A stretch of 64,000 nt of DNA from Flagellimonas sediminis (GTDB taxonomy: Bacteria; Bacteroidota; Bacteroidia; Flavobacteriales; Flavobacteriaceae), in assembly GCF_010500845.1 (NCBI RefSeq), contig NZ_JAAAMI010000004.1, positions 310,001 to 374,000 of the forward strand, written 5' to 3'. Position numbers and translations under genes: made by a program. The number at the start of each line of letters is the position of its first letter. The first letter of the stretch is position 1. This document shows, in pieces, positions 18,111 to 26,037 of this stretch. The notes beneath the pieces were generated by a model. The model ran no database searches. It was not told where the DNA came from and saw only the letters and a list, made by a program, of their open reading frames with translations.

Positions 18111-19031
18111 ATGCCTATGGAAGAAAAATACGCCAATGAAGATTTTTTGTCCCGATGGTTAGCAGGGGAACTGACCGAGGAAGAACTTGAGGGATTTAGG
18201 ACATCCGATGTCTATAGGGAACTTATGGCCATTGATGAAGAGGCCAAAAAATTGAGCGGCCCTGAAATTGATGTGGAGAAAGCCTTGGCCTTGGTCACGG
18301 ACAAAAACCAACAGTCCAAAAAAGAACCAAAAGTGAGACGCTTGTGGCGGATTTCGGCCGCGGCAGCCTCCATAGCCCTATTGTTTGTTGGGTATACCTA
18401 CTTTTTTGGGAACGTAACCTATTCCACTGGAATCGGGGAAAAAGAATCCGTACTCCTTGCGGATGGCTCGTTGATCGAGCTGAACGCAAACTCAACCCTG
18501 AGTTACAAACGTTTTGGATGGGAAGATGATCGTGCCGTTAATTTTGATGGAGAAGCTTTTTTTGATATCCGTTCCGGGAAAGATTTCAAGGTAAGGACCC
18601 GACAAGGAACCGTATCCGTATTGGGTACCCGTTTCAACATTAAAAATCGAAAAGATTTAAAAATCCAATGTTACGAGGGAACCGTGGTATTCTCACCATT
18701 AAGCTCCCATTTGGAACCTACACAACTTTCCGAAGGAATGGAAATGGATTTTAACAACAGTACAATCCGTACAAACAATTTTACTGAGCAAACTCCTGAT
18801 TGGAAAAATGGTTTTTCACGTTTTTCCCAGCAGCCTTTTTCAGAAGTATTGGAAGAGTTATCGGTACAATTTCCCGTTACTTTTGAAGCGAATTCCATTC
18901 AAACGGACCGACTTTTTACGGGACAATTTACCCACCAAAACCTTGAAAATGCATTAAAAACCACCATGGAACCCATGGGCCTCAAATATCACATTTCTGC
19001 AGACAAAAGAATTGTTACCTTGTCTGAGTAA
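18111..19031 (+). CDS. FecR family anti-sigma factor
   Basis: A 306-residue single-pass membrane regulator. The cytoplasmic N-terminus (FLSRWLAGELTEEELEGF) would bind the ECF sigma factor, one transmembrane helix lies near residues 82-100 (ISAAAASIALLFVGYTYFFG), and the periplasmic FecR beta domain follows (KESVLLADGSLIELNANSTLSY, DGEAFFDI, VSVLGTRFNIKNR). The C-terminal 70 residues form the usual DUF4974 domain. It receives the signal from the receptor STN domain encoded next, 3 bp downstream. Confidence 0.93.
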   Translation: MPMEEKYANEDFLSRWLAGELTEEELEGFRTSDVYRELMAIDEEAKKLSGPEIDVEKALALVTDKNQQSKKEPKVRRLWRISAAAASIALLFVGYTYFFGNVTYSTGIGEKESVLLADGSLIELNANSTLSYKRFGWEDDRAVNFDGEAFFDIRSGKDFKVRTRQGTVSVLGTRFNIKNRKDLKIQCYEGTVVFSPLSSHLEPTQLSEGMEMDFNNSTIRTNNFTEQTPDWKNGFSRFSQQPFSEVLEELSVQFPVTFEANSIQTDRLFTGQFTHQNLENALKTTMEPMGLKYHISADKRIVTLSE

Positions 19032-19034
19032 GAA

Positions 19035-21602
19035 ATGAGGAACATTTTTATCGTTTTATGCATTCTTGTTTTAGGCATGACCACTTCCCATGCCCAAGAA
19101 AAGCTATTTTATGATTTTGATGCCACACCCTTAAAAGTGGTGATCCAGCAGCTGGAAAAAGACCTCAACCTTCATTTTTCCTATGCCGAAGATGTTGTGG
19201 CCAGCAAACAAATCACTCTACAAGTAGATGGATTACTTTTAACCGAACTCCTTTCTGTTCTAGAAGCGCAGACCGCGTTGCATTTTGAAAAACTCGAAGG
19301 TCAGGACCAAGTCATCATCGCACCCATTGCCTTTTCTGGCAATATCAGTCTTTTTTTATTGGACCAGGAAACACGAATGCCCTTGGTGGAAAATCAGGTG
19401 ATGGTAGACTCTATCCTACTCCTTGAAACCAACCAAAAGGGATTTCTTCAATTTGAGGATGATGGTCTTCCAACCCACCATTTGGATGTTTCCGGTTATG
19501 GCAGTTTTGATTTTGCATCCTCAAAAAATATCACTTCCATCTATCTTTCCCCACAATACAAACAATTACGGGAAGTGGTTGTTACCTCCTATATCACCAC
19601 AGGGATAGACCGAAACAGGGATGGATCCATCACCCTGACCCAAAGACCCTTGGGACCCATTCCGGGACAGACCACACCGGATATTTTGCAAAGCATTCAA
19701 ATGATACCGGGCGTCACCAGTTTGGACGAATCGGCCTCTGGTATTCAAATTCACGGCGGAACTTCAGACCAGAATTTAGTGCTCTTTGACCATATTAGAG
19801 TTTTCAACACTGGCTATCTCTTCGGTATGCTCTCCCGGTTCAATCCATATGCCACTGAAAAAGCCGATATTTTTAAAACAGCCACCAGCGCAGTCTATGG
19901 TGATAGGGTTTCTGGAGTTATCAATATTTCCACAGATGAAAAGGTGGCTTCCCAGCTTTCTGGGGGTTTTGGTGTAGACGGTTTGAGCTTAGACGGCTTT
20001 ATCAAACTGCCACTTTCCAAAAAATCCTCTGTGTCCCTTTTCGCACGGAACTCCTATCTAGATGTATTTGAAAGTCCAACTTACGAAGCATACGAAAGGA
20101 AAATCTTCAACAATAGTGGAACCATTACCGACAGTAATGGCAACCCGTTGAATGTGAACACTGATGACGACTATACCTATGAAAACAGCCAAAACGAGTT
20201 TCGATTCTACGATCTGAATGCCAAATTCGTATACCAACCTTCGGCCAAGGATAAAATTTCCATAAGTGCTCTGATGACCCGCAACCGCACGAATTTTTCC
20301 TTCATGAGTGAAGGGGAAACCAAAGTTGATTCTCTCACCACAGGCAATGGTGGAGTGAGCGTAAACTGGATCCATCATACCTCTCCTACACAAACCGAAG
20401 AGGTGACCACCTATTTTTCATCCTATGACTCCTATTACTTGAATGAGGAATTTTATAGTTCTACATTGAAAGAGACCAACATTAGGGGAAACAGGATCAG
20501 TGATTTTGGATTGGATCTGAAATCGGATCGGATTTTGGGGAATGGAGACCGGTTTACCTTCGGCTACCAACTTTCCAACACCAATCTGGAAGTGGACCTC
20601 AGTTCAGTTTCCAGTGGGGAACTTGAGAACAATTTGAGCTTGCCGGTGCATGAAAGCAATTTTAAAAATGTACTTTTTGGAGAGTATTCCTTCATTAAAC
20701 AGAACACCGGTATTTTGAAAATTGGGTTGCGGACCGTGCATTACGGAAGCTTGGCACGGGTTTATCTGGAACCGCGCCTGAACATGGAACTGGCCTTTTC
20801 CAAATCCCTTAGGTTACGGGCCGGATTGGAACGAAGGAACCAACCTATTTCGCAACTTATCGAATTTAACCAAACCGAACTGCGATTGGAGAACAACCTT
20901 TGGAGGCTTTCCGATGATGTGAACTTTCCGCTCCTGCAAAGCAAACAGATTTCCACAGGGCTTCTTTTCGATAAAAAGGGTTGGACATTGGATGCAGAAG
21001 TTTACTACAAGAGGGTTGCAGGATTAACAACTTACAGCCAAGGATTTACCCTACCCGAACCTAATTTAAGTGAAGGTAAAAGCAGGATCTTGGGGATGGA
21101 CTTCCTTATTAAAAAACGAATTGACCGATATCGTTTTTGGATCGGGTATTCGTTCAACGACGTTAATTTTACTTTTAATGAGATACAGGAAGGCAGCTTT
21201 TCAGGAAACAATGACATCACACATAGTTTTAGGATTTCCAGCAGCCTACAATTGAACAACTTTCAATTTTCATTGGGGTGGCAGTACCGAACGGGTGTAC
21301 CTGTTACCCTTATCGAAAATTACGATGAAGATACCAGAAGGGTCAATTTTGGACCCTTGAACGCCGGGCGTTTACCGGATTTTCATCGGTTGGATGCATC
21401 TGTGGTCCATGAGTTCGACCTGAATCAGAAAAACTCCCGAATGCAGATCGGCCTCTCGGCACTGAACCTCTACAACAGGGTGGTACCCCTGTCCATCATC
21501 CATCGTACCTCCCAACAAAATGGCGAACTGCTCTTGGACCAGGTCGTTTACCGACGTTCCTTAGGATTTACGCCCAACATTACCTTTCGGTTGTTTTTTT
21601 AA
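19035..21602 (+). CDS. TonB-dependent receptor with N-terminal STN signalling domain
   Basis: An 855-residue outer-membrane transducer-receptor. It has a signal peptide (to about residue 20, ending SHAQ), an STN domain at about 25-95 (FDATPLKVVIQQLEKDLNLHFSYAED), a degenerate carboxypeptidase-like repeat to about 190, a plug at about 200-300 (LQSIQMIPGVTSLDESASGIQIHGGTSDQ...YGDRVSGVINIST), then a beta barrel ending in TPNITFRLFF. It should import a ligand in a TonB-dependent way and signal to the FecR/ECF pair. No SusD partner or degradative enzyme follows, so the substrate is unknown; iron chelates are as likely as glycans or peptides. Confidence 0.92.
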   Translation: MRNIFIVLCILVLGMTTSHAQEKLFYDFDATPLKVVIQQLEKDLNLHFSYAEDVVASKQITLQVDGLLLTELLSVLEAQTALHFEKLEGQDQVIIAPIAFSGNISLFLLDQETRMPLVENQVMVDSILLLETNQKGFLQFEDDGLPTHHLDVSGYGSFDFASSKNITSIYLSPQYKQLREVVVTSYITTGIDRNRDGSITLTQRPLGPIPGQTTPDILQSIQMIPGVTSLDESASGIQIHGGTSDQNLVLFDHIRVFNTGYLFGMLSRFNPYATEKADIFKTATSAVYGDRVSGVINISTDEKVASQLSGGFGVDGLSLDGFIKLPLSKKSSVSLFARNSYLDVFESPTYEAYERKIFNNSGTITDSNGNPLNVNTDDDYTYENSQNEFRFYDLNAKFVYQPSAKDKISISALMTRNRTNFSFMSEGETKVDSLTTGNGGVSVNWIHHTSPTQTEEVTTYFSSYDSYYLNEEFYSSTLKETNIRGNRISDFGLDLKSDRILGNGDRFTFGYQLSNTNLEVDLSSVSSGELENNLSLPVHESNFKNVLFGEYSFIKQNTGILKIGLRTVHYGSLARVYLEPRLNMELAFSKSLRLRAGLERRNQPISQLIEFNQTELRLENNLWRLSDDVNFPLLQSKQISTGLLFDKKGWTLDAEVYYKRVAGLTTYSQGFTLPEPNLSEGKSRILGMDFLIKKRIDRYRFWIGYSFNDVNFTFNEIQEGSFSGNNDITHSFRISSSLQLNNFQFSLGWQYRTGVPVTLIENYDEDTRRVNFGPLNAGRLPDFHRLDASVVHEFDLNQKNSRMQIGLSALNLYNRVVPLSIIHRTSQQNGELLLDQVVYRRSLGFTPNITFRLFF

Positions 21603-21678
21603 GTTGATTTTCTTCAGTAAAAAATTAGAAAACATTGTTATCTTAAAATTTTGAAATTCGATTTCTAATCTTATTTAG

Positions 21679-22638
21679 ATGAGTGGTAAAACAAAAAGAT
21701 TTTTAATTGCAATCGGGATTCCAACATTATACGCAGTGGTCCTTCGATTATTTTTCGGAATCGATACTTGGATGGATCTTTTTTCAGTAATGTCAATTAC
21801 CTTTTTGTTCTTGCTTCCCATAATAGTTGGAACCTTAACGGTTTACTTATCGCCACGTGAAAAAGCAAAAAGAATAGCATATAGGGTTTTCACACCTTGG
21901 ATTTCCGTTTTGCTGTTTCTAGTAATTACTCTTGCTCTTGCGATTGAAGGCTGGGCTTGCTGGCTTATGATATTGCCTGTCTACCTTTTAGCTTCTTCAA
22001 TAGGAGGAATAATCGGTGGTTATTTAAAGACTCAAAAAATAAGTGATAGGCTCAACATTTCATTTTTAGTGTTGCTACCCATTCTCATCGGGCCTATTGA
22101 AAGTCTCATAGAATCTGTACCAGGAACTTACAAAGCATATACTTACATAGATATTGATGCTCCCACAGAAAGAATTTGGTCAAATGTCACAAGAGTTCAT
22201 GAAATACCAGTCGAAGACGACAAAGGATATTTGACAAGAATGCTTGGTTTTCCTAGGCCAGTAAAAGCAGAATTAAATTTTGAAGGAGTTGGTGCCTACC
22301 GTGAAGCGATTTTCACAAAAGGACTCGTGTTTCATGAAACGGTTACAGAATATATTGACAATCGAAGAATGACATTTGACATTAAGGCATATCCGCACGA
22401 AATCCCTTCAACCGCCCTAGACGAACATGTCGTAATAGGCGGGGATTATTTTAATGTTCTGAATGGCACTTATGAACTGGAAAAATTACCTAATGGTCTT
22501 CATCGTTTGCATTTGTACAGTAATTTCAGAATGAATACAACTTTCAATTTTTATGCAGGTTGGTGGGGTAAATGGATAATGAAAGATATACAGAACAATA
22601 TTTTACAGATAGAGAAAAAAAGATCCGAAGCAAATTAA
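21679..22638 (+). CDS. membrane protein with C-terminal SRPBCC-like domain
   Basis: A 319-residue protein not assigned to a named family. About five hydrophobic segments fill residues 8-150 (for example FSVMSITFLFLLPIIVGTLTV and CWLMILPVYLLASSIGGIIGG). Residues 155-319 look soluble and start YIDIDAPTERIWSNVTRVHEIP, the opening of START/SRPBCC ligand-binding folds. The gene is more AT-rich than the core genes before it. The role cannot be read; lipid or hydrophobic ligand handling at the membrane is one guess. Confidence 0.7.
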   Translation: MSGKTKRFLIAIGIPTLYAVVLRLFFGIDTWMDLFSVMSITFLFLLPIIVGTLTVYLSPREKAKRIAYRVFTPWISVLLFLVITLALAIEGWACWLMILPVYLLASSIGGIIGGYLKTQKISDRLNISFLVLLPILIGPIESLIESVPGTYKAYTYIDIDAPTERIWSNVTRVHEIPVEDDKGYLTRMLGFPRPVKAELNFEGVGAYREAIFTKGLVFHETVTEYIDNRRMTFDIKAYPHEIPSTALDEHVVIGGDYFNVLNGTYELEKLPNGLHRLHLYSNFRMNTTFNFYAGWWGKWIMKDIQNNILQIEKKRSEAN

Positions 22639-22666
22639 TCATAGTTGGCGTTCAACCTTCAATTAA

Positions 22667-22966
22667 ATGCAAGCCAAAATCAAGTATGAATTCACTACCA
22701 AAATGTGGCAGCACAATGCCCCGGGAGGTTGGTATTTTGTTTCGTTGCCCAAAACCATTTCCAAAGAAATCAGGGAGCACTTAAAATGGCAGGAAGAAGG
22801 CTGGGGCAGAATGAAGGCGGTTGCCAAGATCGGTGTTGTGGAATGGGATACCGCAATCTGGTTCGATACCAAAGTGAATACCTATATTCTTCCCATTAAG
22901 GCCGAAATCAGGAAAAAGACCAACCTAAAGGTTGACCATAATTTTCAAATGGAGGTTTGGGTGTAG
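22667..22966 (+). CDS. DUF1905 domain-containing protein
   Basis: A 99-residue protein matching the DUF1905 pattern: a central GGWYFVSLPKTISKEIREH strand-helix and a WDTAIWFDTKVNTYILPIKAEIRKK barrel segment. Function unknown; such proteins often sit beside small stress or detoxification genes, as here. It starts 28 bp after the SRPBCC protein gene. Confidence 0.8.
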   Translation: MQAKIKYEFTTKMWQHNAPGGWYFVSLPKTISKEIREHLKWQEEGWGRMKAVAKIGVVEWDTAIWFDTKVNTYILPIKAEIRKKTNLKVDHNFQMEVWV

Positions 22967-23063
22967 ACCCTTTCATGTCGCGATCAACCTTTCAATATGT
23001 CGGATTCACCTCTTATCAACTACTAAAATTCAAATATTTTTGAACTAAACATAAAAAACAGCC

Positions 23064-23441
23064 ATGGCAACAACTAAAACCAACAAGATTATTTTCTGGA
23101 CCACCACGGTCATCATCTTTTTAATGGAAGGGGTTATGCCCGCCCTTACTTCGCAGACCGAACTGGCCAAAGAAGGAATCAGGCACTTGGGCTACCCTTA
23201 CTATTTTGGGAATGCTCTCGTGGTATTCAAGGTATTGGGTGCTCTTGCCTTGATCATTCCACAAATCCCAAAACGGATCAAGGAATGGGCCTATGCAGGC
23301 TTTGCGTTCGATTTTATTTTTGCAAGCATTAGCCATTTTGCAGTTGATGGAATGGATTTCCAATCCATCTTTCCGTTACTATTTTTGGGCATTTTAATGG
23401 CTTCCTACTTCGCCTATCACAAACTCAATCCTGCCAAATAA
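23064..23441 (+). CDS. DoxX family membrane protein
   Basis: A 125-residue protein with four membrane helices (about 8-28, 44-68, 76-95 and 100-118), matching small DoxX-like proteins (IIFWTTTVIIFLMEGVMPALTS start, LGYPYYFGNALVVFKVLGALAL core). Function unknown; a redox role is usually proposed. Its stop codon overlaps the ATG of the next gene by one base (TAATG), so the two are translationally coupled. Confidence 0.82.
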   Translation: MATTKTNKIIFWTTTVIIFLMEGVMPALTSQTELAKEGIRHLGYPYYFGNALVVFKVLGALALIIPQIPKRIKEWAYAGFAFDFIFASISHFAVDGMDFQSIFPLLFLGILMASYFAYHKLNPAK

Positions 23442-23662
23442 TGTCGTTCCAAGCATATCTAGATAATATTCAAGCAAAAACAGGTAAATCCCCTTCCGAC
23501 TTTAAAGCCTTGGCAGAAAAGATGGGATTTACCCTAAACGGGAAAATAAAACCTGATGTGAAGGCCACCCAAATAACAGACTGGCTAAAAGCTGAATTTG
23601 ATTTGGGACATGGACATGCCATGGCCGTCTATGCCCTGCTCAAAGGAAAGAAACCGGATTGA
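23441..23662 (+). CDS. DUF4287 domain-containing protein
   Basis: A 73-residue helical protein with the DUF4287 signature (SFQAYLDNIQAKTGKSPSDFKALAEKMGF ... TDWLKAEFDLGHGHAMAVYALLK). Function unknown. It is coupled to the DoxX gene by a 1-bp overlap. Confidence 0.88.
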   Translation: MSFQAYLDNIQAKTGKSPSDFKALAEKMGFTLNGKIKPDVKATQITDWLKAEFDLGHGHAMAVYALLKGKKPD

Positions 23663-23722
23663 AAAATAACATTGTGCACTGGCTCCAAAAGGTTTAAAGA
23701 ATTTTCACCCAAAAAATCCTAA

Positions 23723-24289
23723 ATGAGAAAGATCACTGTTTTGGCCATGATTACTTTGGATGGTGTCATGCAAGCTCCCGGAGGACCAGAGGAAGACACT
23801 TCGGGCGGGTTTTCATTCGGTGGTTGGACCAAACCTTATGGTGATGAAATCTATGCCAACGTGGTGCAAAAGGAACTACAACCTGCAAATTATATTTTAG
23901 GGAGAAAGACCTTTGAGATATGGGAAAATTATTGGCCATACCATAACGACTTTTGGCCAGGAATAAATCTGGGCACTAAATATGTGATATCGAACACCCG
24001 AAAAAAAACGGATTGGCAGAACACCCTATTTATTTCCAACGTGGAGGATATCAGAACTTTAAAGAACTCCAACGGCCCCGACCTGCATGTTTGGGGCAGC
24101 AGCGAACTTGTACATTTGTTACTCCAGCATGATTTAGTGGACGAGATTAGACTCAAAATACATCCTGTGCTCCTTGGAAAAGGCAAGAAATTGTTCCAAG
24201 GGGACATCCTTCCCGCAGCATTTAAATTGGTGGAAAGTACATTGACAACCACAGGTGTGTTTATAGCCCAGTACCAACGTAACAAGTAG
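23723..24289 (+). CDS. dihydrofolate reductase family protein (RibD C-terminal-like)
   Basis: A 188-residue protein of the RibD C-terminal/YyaP-YwjB group. It begins MRKITVLAMITLDGVMQAPGG, carries NYILGRKTFEIWENYW and ends with DEIRLKIHPVLLGKGKKLF, all typical of this group. It should bind NADPH, but the natural substrate of these stand-alone proteins is unknown; true folate reductase or riboflavin activity cannot be claimed. Confidence 0.88.
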   Translation: MRKITVLAMITLDGVMQAPGGPEEDTSGGFSFGGWTKPYGDEIYANVVQKELQPANYILGRKTFEIWENYWPYHNDFWPGINLGTKYVISNTRKKTDWQNTLFISNVEDIRTLKNSNGPDLHVWGSSELVHLLLQHDLVDEIRLKIHPVLLGKGKKLFQGDILPAAFKLVESTLTTTGVFIAQYQRNK

Positions 24290-24424
24290 GGGATCCGTGC
24301 ATTTATAAAATTTTGAAGCGGAAGCAACCTCAGATGACCATCAGAATCCTCCTGGGGAAAGACATGGTTTGTAATCTTGGATTCCATAGGCGAAATTAAC
24401 TACATGAAAGCAGAAAACTAATCC

Positions 24425-24841
24425 ATGAACACAATTGAACCCTTTTTTACTAACTATCAAGAGGCCGTATGGCTAAAAGATTCGGATGCATTGTTGGCCC
24501 TATATGCTTCAGATGTTGTCCAATTTGACATGTGGGACAGAGGTTATTATCCGAATCTTAAGGAATGGAAAACTGAGATGGAAAATTGGTTGGGTTCTTT
24601 GGGTGATGAAAAGGTAAAGGTTGACTTTGAAAGGATAAAAATCCATCAATCCGAAAATATGGGGTTTGCCAGTGGATTGATAAAATTTCAGGCGATATCT
24701 CCCGAAGGAAAAGTACTCAGAAGTATGAAAAACAGGATCTCCATTGCATTCTCTAAAGAAGGAGTCGTTTGGAAAGTGGTCCACCAACATATTTCAGCCC
24801 CAATATCTTCAGAAAACCTTAATGCGATTTTTGATTTTTAG
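24425..24841 (+). CDS. NTF2-like (SnoaL/DUF4440-type) protein
   Basis: A 138-residue cone-fold protein: ANTI-parallel beta pattern with IEPFFTNYQEAVWLKDSDALLALYASDVVQFDMW at the start and VWKVVHQHISAP near the end, the usual SnoaL-like plan. Enzymatic role unknown. A remnant related to its last 13 codons occurs at 55188-55226, with an RNA-level match continuing a little beyond the stop codon, so this gene or a paralogue was duplicated and lost there. Confidence 0.8.
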   Translation: MNTIEPFFTNYQEAVWLKDSDALLALYASDVVQFDMWDRGYYPNLKEWKTEMENWLGSLGDEKVKVDFERIKIHQSENMGFASGLIKFQAISPEGKVLRSMKNRISIAFSKEGVVWKVVHQHISAPISSENLNAIFDF

Positions 24842-25156
24842 CAGAACGTTGATAATCAAAATAAAATATACGGTTAAGTCGATCCTATCGATCTCAATTA
24901 ACTTCTCTACTCATTTTATTACCTTTAAATCCTAGATGTTATATTGTAATAACACTGATTTTTAGTTTTAGTACATCCATTTTTTAAAACAGCTCCTTGT
25001 AACACTTGGCGTTACCCGATTTGGTTACAGATAGCTGACTAGATCAAATATTCATCTTAATTGAATTTTGAAATAAAAAGTTTTCCATAAACCTTATCTT
25101 TGGAAAACAGTTTGATCACTAACCATAAAACATCTTGATTCCTTGAGGAGCGAACT
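24842..25156. other. AT-rich intergenic region before gntR
   Basis: 315 bp without a coding frame. An imperfect inverted pair GTAAC/GTTAC occurs at about 24999-25015. A TATCTTTG box lies near the gene end. I find no ATGTWTAWACAT operator here, so autoregulation by that site is not supported. Confidence 0.6.
25095..25102 (+). promoter_or_regulatory. candidate -7 box of gntR
   Basis: TATCTTTG matches TAnnTTTG, 55 bp before the ATG. A TTTTG at 25066-25070 could be the -33 element, though its 24-bp spacing is long. Confidence 0.5.
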
Positions 25157-25885
25157 ATGAAATTTGCGATAGATCATAAAAGTCCTATCCCTTTACATGC
25201 TCAGGTTGAACAGTTAATCAGGGAGTTGATAGAGCAGGAAGAATATCAAAAAGGTAAAAGTCTACCTAGTGAAGTTGAGATAAGCAAGAGACTTGCCATA
25301 TCAAGGTCAACAGTTAGGCAGGCAATCAAAAAATTGGTGTACGAAGGACTGCTGGTGCGAAAGAAAAAAGCTGGAACTAAAGTGGCCCCTAGGCCCGTTA
25401 GTTCCAGATCCAATAATTGGCTAAGTTTTTCCCAGGAAATGAAAGTCAGGGGAATTCCTATCAAGAATTTCGAACTTAACCTAAGCTGGGTAAATCCAAA
25501 TGAGGAGATTCGAAATTTTTTTGAAATTACAAAAGATAAAAAGGTACTAAAAATGGAACGCGTTAGGGGAAAACCTGATGAGCCTTTTGTGTATTTCGTA
25601 TCTTATTTTCATCCTAGAATAGGATTAAGTGGGGAGGAAGATTTTAGAATGCCCCTTTATGAAATGTTGGAGAGTGAACACTCCGTAATCGCCTCATTAT
25701 CCAAGGAAGAAATTAGCGCCACAGCCGCAGATGAGCATATTTCCAATAAACTGGGCCTTAAATTGGGCACCCCGGTTTTGTTCAGAAAGCGGTTCGTGTA
25801 CGATCAGGGAGAAAGACCTATAGAGTTTAACTTGGGTTATTACAAATCCGATAGCTTCATCTATAGCGTAGAGAGCAGTAGGTAA
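25157..25885 (+). CDS. GntR family transcriptional regulator, HutC/UTRA type
   Basis: A 242-residue repressor. The winged helix-turn-helix occupies residues 1-75 (SLPSEVEISKRLAISRSTVRQAIKKLVYEGLLVRKKKAGT), and the UTRA effector domain about 95-238 (MERVRGKPDEPFVYFVSYFHP ... LKLGTPVLFRKRFVYDQGERPIEFNLGYYKSDSF). HutC-type regulators bind GTnTAnAC palindromes and are released by small sugar phosphates or amino-acid-derived ligands. Sites of that form lie upstream of three transcription units of the neighbouring glycan locus, so this is its likely local regulator. It stands at the head of the catabolic operon but is separated from it by 152 bp containing one of those sites. Confidence 0.93.
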   Translation: MKFAIDHKSPIPLHAQVEQLIRELIEQEEYQKGKSLPSEVEISKRLAISRSTVRQAIKKLVYEGLLVRKKKAGTKVAPRPVSSRSNNWLSFSQEMKVRGIPIKNFELNLSWVNPNEEIRNFFEITKDKKVLKMERVRGKPDEPFVYFVSYFHPRIGLSGEEDFRMPLYEMLESEHSVIASLSKEEISATAADEHISNKLGLKLGTPVLFRKRFVYDQGERPIEFNLGYYKSDSFIYSVESSR

Positions 25886-25976
25886 GCCTAAAATGCAATT
25901 TTTTCCAAATACTTTGTATTTGGGGATAGGCCACATATAATATGGTTTCGACTGCTTTATTTGATAAAAAATTATT

Positions 25977-25988
25977 ATGTTTATACAT
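25977..25988 (+). promoter_or_regulatory. GntR operator candidate, site 1
   Basis: ATGTTTATACAT, a near-perfect palindrome containing GTTTATAC (consensus GTnTAnAC), 50 bp before the isomerase gene and 92 bp after gntR. Same motif as at 53297 and 54667. Confidence 0.65.
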
Positions 25989-26037
25989 TAGAACATTATA
26001 AATATTAGATTTGCCAAATCGAAAATAAAATCCAAGT

